Notes: generated by a model not told the origin, from the sequence alone. A stretch of DNA of 64,000 bases from CAWDVK01 sp963805715 (GCA_963805715.1 CAWDVK010000020.1:930001-994000), one strand, 5' to 3'; positions 52,331 to 61,979 are shown, counted from the stretch's first letter. Numbers and translations are program-made.

Positions 52331-52553
52331 GCGATGAGGGTGGCGGCGTCGCGCCGCTTCGCGGCCCTGATGATCCAGTCGTTCCAGGCGGACCCCGTCC
52401 TGAAGCCGCTTCCGCCGGCCGTCCGGCTGCCTCTCTCCAGAGACTAGGGGTACGGCGCGTAGACGTTGCGCTGCCTGAACTCGTAGCAGCGCGGTTAGCC
52501 TCGCCCTGGGCGGGCCACCCGGACCCCTGGCCAGGCCGAGAGCGCCGGTCAGG
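52331..52553. other. Short gap, possible tail fragment
   Basis: A plus-strand frame ending near 52447 reads RRFAALMIQSFQADPVLKPL then PPAVRLPLSRD, which looks protein-like but lacks a start and a recognised family. It may be another gene stub. Confidence 0.25.
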
Positions 52554-55011
52554 TCAGCCGAAGGGGCACCTCGCGTCGTTGGTGACGGCCCGCCCGAAGG
52601 AGAAGTACCTCGGCGAGTAGAACTCGAGCTTGCGCAGGCCGAGGCCCGGCCCGAGCGGGTCGTCCTGGCCGCGGAAGAGCGGGTCGGTGAGCGAGGCCGG
52701 CGGCACCCGGAATGGGTTAGTACCCAGGTCGGAAGCCAGCGCGAACACCGGGGCGATGGGGGTCCCGTTCTGCGCGAAACCGGTGATGAGGCGGACCTGG
52801 CCGCTGTCGGGCTCGTTGCCGAACGGCCGCGACGTGCGGGTACCTGGCTTCTTCAGCGACGAGAAGCAGGTGTAGTCCCGCGCGCTGGCCGGGCCTGACG
52901 GCGGCGCGGGATTGACCTGCACGGCGAAGTACACCACCGGCAGCAGGGTCTGGTAGAACCACTGCTTCGCTGCCGTGCTCATCTCGTCCACGGCGGGGAA
53001 GATGCTGGGCGGCAGGATCCAGGCCGGGTCGCTGTCGACCCTGGCCGCCATGTCGGTGAGCTTGCCGTAGTCGCTGACGACGATCAGGCCGATGGTGTCG
53101 ATCTGGCTGGACGCGGCCCGGTACCGGGCCCGCACCAGGTCGCCGAGCTCCTTCACCTTGGCCGTGACCTTCGGGCCGAGCAGGTTCGGCTCGCCGTCCG
53201 CGTGCGTGAAGTACGCGACCAGGCCGAAGACGGCGCTGATGCCCGAGGCCACGGGCGCCACCTCCGGGCCCGCGAAGCTGCCGAGCTTGGCGATGTAGGA
53301 CAGGATCTGGAATACCTGCGAAACGGTGTTGCTGGCCGGCGGCGGGGCCACCGCCTTCTGGATCGCGTCGTCAATCTTGGTCAGGCTGACCAGCGCTTCC
53401 TCTTTGGCCTCGCCGAATGGCCGCTGCAGCTCGGTCAGGTAGTTCCTGACCCGGTTCAGGTCGGATACCTCCCGGTACAGCTGCTCGCGGACCAGCTGGC
53501 AGACGGCCCTGGTGAACCCCGGCCCGTCCGGGCAGCGCTGCGGGTCGGCGAGGTCAGCCTGGATGGCCGGCCAGGCGGCCCGGTAGTTCTGGTAGTACTT
53601 GGCCCGCACGTCGCAGCTGGTCGCGGCGGCCGGGCATATCTTCATCACGTGAATGCCGAGGTAGGCCTCGGCGGCCTGCTCGGCCAGCGTGGAGAACGGC
53701 GGGAACGGCCTCGGCGCCTGGTAGGCGAGCTGGATGAGGCCGTCGTTGACCGGGCTGGATGGATCGGCGAACAGCGGCTGGAACTGCGAGCCGAGCCCGC
53801 GGGCCAGGATCCCCTCCAGCCGGGCCGGCTGCCCGGAGAGCTGCTGGCTCGTCTCCCCCGCCGGCAGCGTGATCCCCGATCCGCCGGCCAGGGCATACCC
53901 GCCGGCGGCGTCCAGCGCGCTGACGATCCCGGCGGTGCCGCCGAGGCCGGCCGCCGCGGCGGCGATCTGCGCCCAGGCTGGGGTGCGGTCTGATCCGCCC
54001 GGACTGCCGATGCTCTGCACGAAGACCAGCAGGCTCGGGTCGGCCGCCAGCACTTTCAGGGCGCTGGCCATGCGCTGCTGCGCGGCCAGGTTGGCGGCCG
54101 GGTTCCCGGTACTGGTGCCGAACGCCTCGTCCACGGCGATGCCCGGCGCGGGCTGCAGGGTGGTGGCGTTGAGGCTGAGGACCTGGAAGCCCGCGGTCGA
54201 GCCGGCCGGGAGGCTCTGGGTGTAGCGGGCCTGGCCCACGGCGATGGTGTTCTGCCCGGCCCTGGCCCCGGCTTCCCTGGTGCTGAACGGGACGTAGTCG
54301 GCGAAGACGAAGTCGTACCGCCCGGTGGCCGGGTCGGCCCGCAGGTAACCGGTCATCGACCCCTCGGTGCCGCGGAAATCGCCGCCGTAGTTGCGGAACG
54401 CGCTGCCGGCCGCGGAGCCGGGCACGCCGATGACCGACAGCGGCTGCTCCGACTGGTCGATGGACATCGGCGGCGCGCCGATGAAGCGCAGGATCTGGTC
54501 GTTCAGGTAGGCGTTACCGGCGTGGGTCAGGCCGAGGCCGTCCGGCGCGGCCAGGATGACCAGATAGCGCAGCAGCGCGGCGGGGTCCAGCTTGCCGAGC
54601 TCGGCCCTGATCTGGTGCAGCCCCTCGTCGTGGTCGCCGAACCCGAACGCCCGGACCGACAGGGTGCACCGGTCGATGATCACCAGGTGCGCGAGCGATC
54701 CCGGCCCCGACGGAACGTACGGGATCCCGTTGATCACCACCGCCCCGGAATGCTGATCGACGGTCTGGACGGGGGCGCCGATCGGCGGGACGCCGGCAGC
54801 GGCCAGCTGGCTCGGGGCGCACGGCGCGGCCACGGCGGCCGCCGCCCGTGCGAGTGCCGCCGCCCGCGCGAGCTGCCGCTGCTCGCGCGGGTGCCGGCCG
54901 GGACGCCGCCGCGCCAGCCGCGCTCACCCCGGTCACCAGCAGCATGACGCCGCCGGCCGCCGCTATCGCGGCCACCCTCCGGCCAGCCGGCCGCCGCACC
55001 ATGGTGAACAC
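52554..55011 (-). CDS. Large secreted protein of unknown function (one frameshift)
   Basis: About 818 residues when repaired. The N-terminus (MFTMVRRPAGRRVAAIAAAG then GVMLLVTGVSAAGAAA) is a Sec signal peptide, followed by an Ala/Arg-rich helix. One extra G near 54875 breaks the frame, and removing it joins RAAAARA to ALARAAAAVAAPCAPSQ. The mature part has no catalytic motif that I recognise. Notable stretches are VINGIPYVPSGPGSLAHLVI, IVVSDYGKLTDMAARVDSDP and DYTCFSSLKKPGTRTSRPF. Several isolated Cys suggest disulfides. Part of its 3' end is duplicated at 44262-44400. The function is unknown. Confidence 0.72.
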
Positions 55012-55605
55012 TGACGCCCTCCGTGTCGCCGAGCCCGACGGGCGCCCTGATCGTCGTCCGCACTGGAACTATCGGGACGGGCGCGCGCACCGCTACGACC
55101 CCTGGCCGGTGCGGGCGGCCCGGCGGCCGCCCGGCTGGCCGGGCCGGAGGATTCGCGCGCACTTCAGCGGGAACGCAGATGAGGTCGTCAGGCACCCGTG
55201 AGGAAGACGAGGGAAGATCGTGATGGCCGGTCCGGGCTCGGCGGGGTGCCTGCCACGTCCCTGCGGGACCGGCTGAGGCTGTCCGCGCGTACCCACCGCG
55301 CTGGCCGATCACAGCCGAACGGCTGACAACGGCCGGGCCATTGGGCCGCCGATCGCCCTTTGCGCGCAAGGGAAAAGGCGCGTAATCTGAGCGTGTTGCT
55401 CCGGACCTCGGTAGCCGCATCCGTGATGTCCGCGGACGCGCACTGGGGGCCCGGAGTTTTTCTATCTGCGCCCCGGACCGTGCCGGGCAAGACGGTACGG
55501 TCAACCGACTGCGAGAGAGCGCGGGCGAAGTCCCCGCCCACCACGATCCGCTCGCATGACTGACTACCGCCCACCTCACCTGATCGGCTGGCTAAGGAGT
55601 CAGTT
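55012..55605. other. Intergenic, no supported gene
   Basis: A 594-bp divergent intergenic region between the secreted-protein and GlsB genes. Frames on both strands are Arg/Pro-rich and featureless. The last 200 bases have mixed composition and probably include the glsB promoter. Confidence 0.4.
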
Positions 55606-55896
55606 ATGAGCATCATCGCCTGGATCGTCTTAGGCCTGGCCGCAGGCCTGATCGCCAACATGCTGATCCCCGGCCGCAGACAGCAGGGCCTCATCCTCAC
55701 CTGCATCATCGGCATCGTCGGGGCACTGCTCGGCGGCTGGGTCGCCACCAAGCTCTTCCACATCCACAGCATGCAGGGTTTCTTCAACCTCTCCACCTGG
55801 CTGACGGCTATCGCCGGCGCGGCCATCCTGCTGCTCGCCTACCGCCTGATCAGCGGACGGTCGTCCAGCCGCCGCGGCTGGTTCGCGCACCGCTAA
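55606..55896 (+). CDS. GlsB/YeaQ/YmgE-family stress membrane protein
   Basis: A 96-residue membrane protein with three helices: IIAWIVLGLAAGLIANMLIP, QQGLILTCIIGIVGALLGGW and FNLSTWLTAIAGAAILLLAY. The Gly-rich GLAAGLIA and IGIVGALLGGW motifs define the transglycosylase-associated protein family. It is induced by general stress in many bacteria, with no established biochemical role. AAGGAG seven bases upstream supports the start. Confidence 0.9.
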   Translation: MSIIAWIVLGLAAGLIANMLIPGRRQQGLILTCIIGIVGALLGGWVATKLFHIHSMQGFFNLSTWLTAIAGAAILLLAYRLISGRSSSRRGWFAHR

Positions 55897-56182
55897 CAGC
55901 CGCCAGGGGGGCGCTCCGGCTCTCGGGCTGCCCCCCGGCGGTGTCCCCTCAGATCACCGTGCAACGTAGCTCGGAGCCGTCATGATCAGCCGAGGTTCCC
56001 GCACGCGCGTCCGACGCCGGCGTGCCTGCCATCTCCCCCGCCTCGGATCTGACAGCCGGCGCGTCCGACCCGGACGTGGCTGTCATCTCCCCGGCCCTTG
56101 ACGCGCATGCCACTGCGTCCGCGCCCGCGGAGTGAACCGCTGGCAGTCCGATGCGCCTGGCGCACTTCCCGAAAGAGTTGTC
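55897..56182. other. Intergenic, repeats of a short motif
   Basis: Two similar stretches, each with CATCTCCCC near 56030 and 56086 and a preceding CGCGTCCGA-like block, suggest an imperfect direct repeat of about 57 bp. No gene is supported. Confidence 0.35.
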
Positions 56183-56467
56183 ATGCCGTCATCAGAGTTC
56201 GCCGTCGGCTCCCCTGGCTGGATGCCGCAGGGTGCCTGCCGGGGTGAAGATCCCGAGCTTTTCTTCCCCGTCACCGCGGCGGGCCCGGCGCTGGCGCAGG
56301 TCTTCGCCGCCAAGGCCGTCTGCTTCCGGTGCGCGGTACGCGCCGCGTGCCTGTCCTACGCCCTGGTCACCGGGCAGGCCGGCATCTGGGGCGGAACCAC
56401 GCAGGAGGAACGCCACGCCATGCGGCGGCCATCCGGCCTCCCGGCCCGCGGCCGGGGGGCGGGCTGA
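56183..56467 (+). CDS. WhiB-family iron-sulfur transcription factor
   Basis: A 94-residue protein with a [4Fe-4S]-binding WhiB domain. The four Cys occur in GACRGEDPELFFP, AKAVCFRCAVRAACLSYAL (C..C..C spacing) and the turn GIWGGTTQEER. The basic tail RRPSGLPARGRG is short. WhiB proteins act with sigma factors as redox- or NO-sensitive regulators of development and stress. Its sequence does not identify a specific subclass such as WhiB1-7. Confidence 0.9.
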   Translation: MPSSEFAVGSPGWMPQGACRGEDPELFFPVTAAGPALAQVFAAKAVCFRCAVRAACLSYALVTGQAGIWGGTTQEERHAMRRPSGLPARGRGAG

Positions 56468-56641
56468 CCAAGGTAATGACCCCGAGCCCGGCTGCCGCGA
56501 CGAACAGCATGGATGTGCAGCTACGGCTGCTGTTTCCGCAGTGACCACGCTTCCACGCTGTTGGGCTCAGCGAGTGAGACTGCGCCCGCGCCGCGCCGGG
56601 CCGCCGGTCGTTGCCCCGTCGGCGGGATTGCCGCCACCGTC

Positions 56642-57095
56642 TCAGGCCTTGGCCTCGACCCGGCGGAGGACCTCGAAGGAGAACCGGTCGCCCCGGTAGT
56701 AGTCGTGCGAGTAGAGCACGGGGGTGCCGTCATCGATCAGGTGCAGCTGCACCATCAGCAGCCCGGCGGGCAGCACGTCCAGCGAGTAGATGAGCGGGTC
56801 CTTCCCCGCCAGGCGGAGCCGCTCCAGCTGCACGACCTCGGATCCGGGCTCGAGGGCCAGCTGCTCGCGCTCGCTCGCAATGGCCTGCCGGGTCCGCACC
56901 GACAGCACCCGGTTGACCACGGTGTAGCCCTGGGCGGCGAGCATCTCGGTCACGCTCTCCAGCCGGGTGATCGGCCGCAGCACCGGCGGGGCGGAGGAGA
57001 CGAAGCGACCGCGGCCGCGGCGGACCTGGACGGCGCCCTCGCTCTCCAGTTCCTTGAGCGCCTCGCGGACGGTAGTCCGGCCCACCCGGTAGAGC
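56642..57095 (-). pseudogene. GntR/HutC regulator lacking its N-terminus
   Basis: This contains the second half of the winged HTH (VGRTTVREALKELESEGAVQ, VRRGRGRFVSS) and a complete UTRA ligand-binding domain (ESVTEMLAAQGYTVVNRVLS, GSEVVQLERLRLAGKDPLIY and VLYSHDYYRGDRFSFEVLRR). The first helix of the DNA-binding domain, about 40 residues, is missing. At about 57095 the sequence passes straight into the end of a truncated DegT gene. It would not bind DNA normally. Confidence 0.75.
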
Positions 57096-58100
57096 GCGGT
57101 AGTCGCCGGCCTGCCACCGGCCCGGGTAGGCCGGCTGCTCGTAGATCGCCTTCGGGTAGAACAGCCCGGTGTGCACGCCGCGGGCGGTCAGGAACTCCGC
57201 CAGCTCGTCCCGGCGCGGCGCCCGCACGGTGTAGACGTAGTGGACGCACTCGGAATCGGCCGGCTCGGTCGGGGTCACCACCGGGGTCCCGGCCAGCAGC
57301 TCGTTGTACAGGTGGGCCTGGTGCCGGCGCTGCGCGTTCCAGGCGTCCAGCCGCGGCAGCCGGGTGGCGAGGATGGCGGCCTGGACCTCGTCGAGCCGTT
57401 CCTGGTGGCCGATGGTCAGGTGCGCGTGCTTGTGGTCCTGGCCCATGTACCGCTGCCGCCGCACGGTCGCGGCGATGGCCGGGTCGCTGGTGGTGAGCGC
57501 GCCGCCGTCGCCCATCGCGCCCAGGTTCTTGGTCGGGTAGAAGCTCAAGCAGCCCGCCGCCCCGAACGTCCCGACGTGCCGCCCGTGCAGCCTCGCCCCG
57601 TGCGCCTGGGCCGCGTCCTCGACGATGGCCAGCCCGGCCGAGCTCGCGATGGCGCCGAGCGCGTCCATGTCGGCCGGCGCACCGAACAGGTGCACCGGCA
57701 GCAGCGCCGCGGTGCGCGGCGTGACCGCCGCCGCCCCGGCGGCGGGATCGAGGTTGAAGGTGGCCGCGTCCACGTCGGCCAGCACCGGGGTGGCCCCGAC
57801 GTAGGAGATGACGAACACGCTGGCCACGTAGGTGTTGGCCGGGACGATGACCTCGTCGCCCGGCCCGATCCCGAGTGCCTCGAGCGCCAGCCAGAGCGCG
57901 GCCGTGCCGGAACTGAGCCCGACGCACTCATCGGTGCCGACGTAGTCGGCGAAGGCCCGCTCGAAGGCCGCCACCTCCTTGCCCTGCGTGAACGTGTAGC
58001 GGCCCGAGGCCAGCACCTTGTCCACGGCAGAACGGATGTCGTCAGCCTGCTCGGCATACAGTCGCTCGAGGTCGTCCAGGGGGACGATGCGCCCGGTCAT
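57096..58100 (-). pseudogene. DegT/DnrJ/EryC1-type aminotransferase lacking its C-terminus
   Basis: About 335 residues of a sugar aminotransferase of the PLP fold-type I: RIVPLDDLERLYAEQADDI, VGLSSGTAALWLALEALGIG, AIVEDAAQAHGA, the PLP lysine in LSFYPTKNLGAMGDGGALTT, HKHAHLTIGHQERLDEVQAA and YPKAIYEQPAYPGRWQAGDY. The final 40-45 residues are replaced by out-of-frame sequence of the adjoining GntR gene. The ATG at 58100 follows AAGGAG. These enzymes make amino-deoxy sugars. The missing C-terminal helix probably inactivates it. Confidence 0.75.
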
Positions 58101-58117
58101 TAGTGACTCCTTCTCTC

Positions 58118-58625
58118 TCACGCGCGGCCGGCGGGAATGTCGGCGCTGAGCCAGCGGCGGGCGAAGGCCTGCCAGAAAGCCCGGGCCGGCTGCGCGTCCG
58201 GGACCAGCGGGTTCAGGCCAGCGCGCGCACGGCCAGCTCGGGGTCGCCGGCCAGCGACGCGGCGCGGGTCAGCTCGTCGGCCTCGGTCAGCTGCAGGGTC
58301 AGCACCTTCAGCTCGGGCGGGATTTCGGGCACCGGCAGGACCCGGACGCCGTCCGGGCCGATCTCGGCAGTGACCTCGACCGCGGCCGTCGGGCGCAGGA
58401 ACGGCACCAGGCCGCCGTTCGGCACCTGCACGGTGAGCCGCCTCGGGCCGGGCAGGGCGGCCTCGCCGGGCTGGCCGGGCTGGCCCGGCTGGCCAGGATC
58501 GCCCGGCTGGCCGAGCAGGGCCGCGATCACCGGCGCGACGACCTCGCCGTACCAGTGCGGGTTGCGCTCGGCCAGGGCGGCATCCGCGGTCGCGGCGGTG
58601 AGGGCGGCGCCGCCGTGCTGACCGC
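58118..58625 (-). pseudogene. C-terminal fragment of a GH4 alpha-/6-phospho-glycosidase
   Basis: The fragment contains ADAALAERNPHWYGEVVAPV, a Gly-Gln-Pro insert, VQVPNGGLVPFLRPTAAVEV, EIPPELKVLTLQLTEADELT and, after an apparent one-base deletion near 58215, LNPLVPDAQPARAFWQAF. This matches the last third of NAD-dependent family 4 glycosidases. The Rossmann domain and the metal-binding Cys/His are missing. It sits 17 bases upstream of the truncated DegT gene, so a former sugar-processing operon is inferred. Confidence 0.6.
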
Positions 58626-58782
58626 ATCCTGCCGGCAGGACGGGTCGGCCGCGGGGCTCCGGGCGCTGCTGGCGCCATGAGGACCGTGACGGGCGCTGTC
58701 CACGGCTACCTGATGTGCGGGGACTAGCCGGGCTTCGCCGTGGTGCACGTAGCTTAGGGGCATAACGGAACGGAGCCCGCTG

Positions 58783-59886
58783 ATGGCCAAGACCACATAC
58801 GAAACCCTTATATGCGCGTATCCCGGCTGCGCGAACGAGCCGCGGCCGGGAGAGGCGGGAGCGAAGCCGGGGTACTGCGGCCTGCCGGATCCCGTGAGCG
58901 GGGAGCCGCATACGGCGCTGACGGCGTTCCGGCGGCGCCAGGAGCTGGCCCGGCAGGGCGGCGGGCTGGCCGAGGCGGAGGATCAGGGCCGCCCGGGCGC
59001 TGCGCCCTGGCGTCGCCGCGCTGCCCGGCAGCGCCGCCAGCAGGCCGAGGCTGACGCCGAGGAGGCGCGCCGCGCGGCGCTGGAGGCCGATGCGCAGCTG
59101 ACGGAGGCGCTCGCGGCGGCCGCCGCAGCCGAGCAGGCGGCCGTGACCGCCCGCGACGCCGCGCAGGAACGGGTTGCCGAGGCGGAACGGGCCGCTGAGG
59201 AGCGGGTGCTCGCGGCGCAGCAGGCTGCCGGGTCGGCCCGCGCGGAGCTGGACCGGGCCCGCGACGACGCGGACCGGCAGGTGGCCCAGATCCGCGGGGA
59301 CGCCGCGCGGGACCAAGCCGAGCTGCGGGCGGCGTTCGAAGCCCAGATCGCGGCTGCGGAAGACGCCCGCGCCGCCCTTCAGGCCCGCGCCGAGCAGGCC
59401 GAGGCTGACGCCGAGGAGGCGCGCCGCGCGGCGCTGGAGGCCGATGCGCAGCTGACGGAGGCGCTCGCGGCGGCCGCCGCAGCCGAGCAGGCGGCCGTGA
59501 CCGCCCGCGACGCCGCGCAGGAACGGGTTGCCGAGGCGGAACGGGCCGCTGAGGAGCGGGTGCTCGCGGCGCAGCAGGCTGCCGGGTCGGCCCGCGCGGA
59601 GCTGGACCGGGCCCGCGACGACGCGGACCGGCAGGTGGCCCAGATCCGCGGGGACGCCGCGCGAGACCAAGCCGAGCTGCGGGCGGCGTTCGAAGCCCAG
59701 ATCGCGGCTGCGGAAGACGCCCGCGCCGAGCACACCGCGGCTGAGCTGGAACGGGCCCGCGCCGGCCGCGACCAGGGCGCCGGGCAGGCCCCCGGAGGCG
59801 CGGCACGCCGCCGCCGGCGCGCGGCAGGAGGCCGCCAGGAACCGCGGAACCAGGCCAGCCCGCCGGGGCCGCCAGAACAGTCATAG
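58783..59886 (+). CDS. Coiled-coil protein with Cys-rich head and duplicated 118-residue repeat
   Basis: A 367-residue protein. The head (residues 1-55) has CAYPGCANEPRPGEAGAKPG, YCGLPDPVSGEPHTALTAF; three Cys and one His could bind zinc. Residues 85-320 form an Ala/Glu/Arg-rich coiled coil made of two nearly identical 118-residue copies starting QAEADAEEARRAALEADAQL. The tail is Gly/Arg/Pro-rich (GAARRRRRAAGGRQ) and could bind nucleic acid. The layout resembles KfrA-like or filament-forming proteins, but no assignment is safe. GGAG precedes the ATG. Confidence 0.78.
   Translation: MAKTTYETLICAYPGCANEPRPGEAGAKPGYCGLPDPVSGEPHTALTAFRRRQELARQGGGLAEAEDQGRPGAAPWRRRAARQRRQQAEADAEEARRAALEADAQLTEALAAAAAAEQAAVTARDAAQERVAEAERAAEERVLAAQQAAGSARAELDRARDDADRQVAQIRGDAARDQAELRAAFEAQIAAAEDARAALQARAEQAEADAEEARRAALEADAQLTEALAAAAAAEQAAVTARDAAQERVAEAERAAEERVLAAQQAAGSARAELDRARDDADRQVAQIRGDAARDQAELRAAFEAQIAAAEDARAEHTAAELERARAGRDQGAGQAPGGAARRRRRAAGGRQEPRNQASPPGPPEQS
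59041..59735 (+). repeat. Two-copy tandem repeat, 354-bp period
   Basis: The segment from about 59041 to 59376 recurs at 59395-59730 with only scattered differences that I can see (for example GCGCGG versus GCGCGA before GACCAAGC). The period is 354 bp, a multiple of three, so the reading frame is preserved. Near identity at silent positions shows a recent duplication or ongoing gene conversion. Confidence 0.9.
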
Positions 59887-60205
59887 AAGAGAGAACTTCC
59901 GGCGGATGGGAGGAGCGGATGGGAGGAAGTGCCCGGCGACGGCGAGGTCGATCACGCAATGTGACCGCATGCGAAGCCTTGGCCGCCCCTGATCCGCCTG
60001 TGCGGCAGCGAAGGCACGCCCGCCGGCCGCGGTGACACGCATATCAGCGTTATGGTCGCGTGGCGGTCTGGGAACTCAGGCTTGTGGGCTGGCGGGGGAT
60101 CGATCGGATGGGGCACTTGACATGGTGCCCCGGAAAGAGCTCGGCCCGGATGTGGTGCCGTACCCAGCCGGACCAGTCGGGCACGCTCCAGCCGTGCCCG
60201 GCCGC
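59887..60205. other. Intergenic, no supported gene
   Basis: It holds a duplicated GGATGGGAGGA motif near 59905-59925 and no recognisable gene. Its right part may be the degraded 5' end of the insertion sequence whose transposase tail follows. Confidence 0.35.
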
Positions 60206-60378
60206 CGTCTCAGAAGGCGGCCAACCGCGCCCACGCCCGGCTGCGCGCTCCCGGCGAGCGCGCCAACGCCCAGCTCAAGACCTGGCGCGTCCTGCGCAAG
60301 CTCCGCTGCTGCCCCTGGCGCGCCGGGCAACTCGCCAAAGCGATCCAGGCACTCCAGATCCGCGAGACCCGAGGGTGA
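60206..60378 (+). pseudogene. C-terminal remnant of an IS transposase (IS5-like DDE)
   Basis: The frame reads SQKAANRAHARLRAPGERAN, then AQLKTWRVLRKLRCCPWRAG and QLAKAIQALQIRETRG before TGA at 60376-60378. The KAANRAHARLRxPGERANAQLK(T/S)W segment with the catalytic-helix Glu is characteristic of actinomycete IS5-family transposases (DDE, transposase_11/IS1647-like). The N-terminal three quarters are gone. It is a relic of a mobile element. Confidence 0.75.
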
Positions 60379-60706
60379 AAAAAGGCTCACTGTCACACGC
60401 ACACCACAACATGACTCGATTTCCAAAATCCCGAAAGCGAAAGATAATTTACGGGCCGTTAGTACCTAGGTCTGGGGACTTTGGTCTCAGTCGTTGCTTT
60501 CCCTGAGAGTTAGGTTGAAGTGAAGAGTCGCTCTAACTGAGAGGAGCCTCGATTCAGCAAGATCCCGCTTAGGAGAAAATCGTAATCATCGGTAGCGAGG
60601 TGAAATGCGATGCTCCTGGTAGTGCCGGGAACAGTGGGCTCCGGCAAGGCGCTCGCACAGGGCGAGATCGATGGCGCGGCGGCCCTTGCCTGTCAGGGAG
60701 TAAGTC
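60379..60706. other. Lower-GC intergenic segment after the transposase relic
   Basis: A 328-bp stretch whose GC content is visibly lower than its surroundings (A-rich runs near 60376-60460 and 60560-60600). It may include the right end of the relic insertion sequence and the promoter of the SPFH gene. A short frame from 60611 reads PGTVGSGKALAQG, but no protein family is recognised. Confidence 0.4.
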
Positions 60707-61681
60707 ATGTTTTCTATCGTTCTTAGCATCGTTCTCGTCCTGGTTGCGGTGGTCCTGGTGGTGCTGCTGGTAATCAGGGCCATCCAGGTGATCCCGCAGG
60801 CACGGGCGGCGAACGTGGAGCGGCTCGGCCGGTTCCGCAAGACCCTGGAACCCGGGCTGAACTTCATCGTGCCGTTCCTGGACCAGCTCAAGCCGCAGAT
60901 CGACCTGCGCGAAACCGTGATGTCGTTCAGGGACCAGCGGGTCATCACGGAGGACAACCTGGTGGTCCACATCGACACGGTGCTGTTCTTCCAGGTGACC
61001 GATCCGCGCGCGGCCGACTACGAGATAGTCGACTACGCCACGGCGATCGGGCAGCTCAGCGCCACGATGCTGCGCAGCGTGATCGGGAGCATGGACCTGG
61101 AGCAGACCCTGACCTCCCGCGACCGGATCAACGCCCTGCTGCGCGGCGCGCTCGACGAGGCGTCGGGCAAGTGGGGCATCCGGGTCACCCGGGTGGAGAT
61201 CAAGGCCCTCGACCCGGCGCCGAGCATCATGGACGCGATGGAAAAGCAGTATCGCGCGCAACGCGAGAAGCGCGCCGCGATCCTGGAGGCGGAAGGTGAG
61301 AAACAGGCAGCGATCCTGAAGTCCGAAGGGCAGGCGGCCGCTATCGAGAGGGTCTTCAAGGCGATCCATGACGGCAAGCCGGACCCGGAACTGCTTGCTT
61401 ACCAGTACGTGCAGGCGCTGCCGCAGGTCGCCCAGAGCCAGGGCAGCACGGTTTGGGTGATCCCGAGCGAGGTGACCACCGCCCTGAGGACCCTGAGCAG
61501 CGCGTTCGGGAACAGCCATGGAGACCCTGGCGTCGGCCGGGCGCCCGATGTGCCGCCACCGGGGCCCCGGCCCTTGCCCGGCCTGTCCGACGTGCGGTCT
61601 GCTGGGGACGGCGGCCCGATTAGCGGGGAGCCCGGCGCGGGCACCGAGCCCGGCGCGGGCGGGCCTCCCAAGGCGGCCTAG
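60707..61681 (+). CDS. SPFH/stomatin-like membrane protein
   Basis: A 324-residue band-7 protein. One N-terminal membrane helix (IVLSIVLVLVAVVLVVLLVI) is followed by the SPFH domain (ANVERLGRFRKTLEPGLNFI, IDLRETVMSFRDQRVITEDN, LTSRDRINALLRGALDEASG with KWGIRVTRVEIK) and a helical region REKRAAILEAEGEKQAAILK. The Pro/Gly-rich tail is disordered. Such proteins form ring scaffolds in membranes and often pair with NfeD, which is not present. GGGAG precedes the ATG. It is an orthologue-type of the Mycobacterium stomatin-like protein. Confidence 0.92.
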   Translation: MFSIVLSIVLVLVAVVLVVLLVIRAIQVIPQARAANVERLGRFRKTLEPGLNFIVPFLDQLKPQIDLRETVMSFRDQRVITEDNLVVHIDTVLFFQVTDPRAADYEIVDYATAIGQLSATMLRSVIGSMDLEQTLTSRDRINALLRGALDEASGKWGIRVTRVEIKALDPAPSIMDAMEKQYRAQREKRAAILEAEGEKQAAILKSEGQAAAIERVFKAIHDGKPDPELLAYQYVQALPQVAQSQGSTVWVIPSEVTTALRTLSSAFGNSHGDPGVGRAPDVPPPGPRPLPGLSDVRSAGDGGPISGEPGAGTEPGAGGPPKAA

Positions 61682-61979
61682 CCCTCAGAATCACTTTCTG
61701 CGACTGACGCCGATCGACGTCAGCGCGCGAATACCCGCCGATCTGCACGTTCCGGCTTTCTTGATGCCGATCAAGAACCGGCCGTTCAGATCAGATCCGG
61801 GCCTTATGCGCGCTCAGGATCCCGCGAGGACAAGGGGTCGCGGGTCAGCATGCTCGCAGCGAGACGGTGCTGCGCTGGCGGGGCGTGGCGCATGGCCTGT
61901 ACCCGAAGTGTGCCCGTCTGACTGGTGCGTCGCCTAGATTGCGGGTAGCTCTTGCGAAGAGGCCGTGAGGAGGCGGGCC

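Noticed and set aside
60611..60724. Short frame with a P-loop-like GTVGSGKA
   Set aside because: It lacks the full Walker A pattern and overlaps the SPFH start; probably chance.
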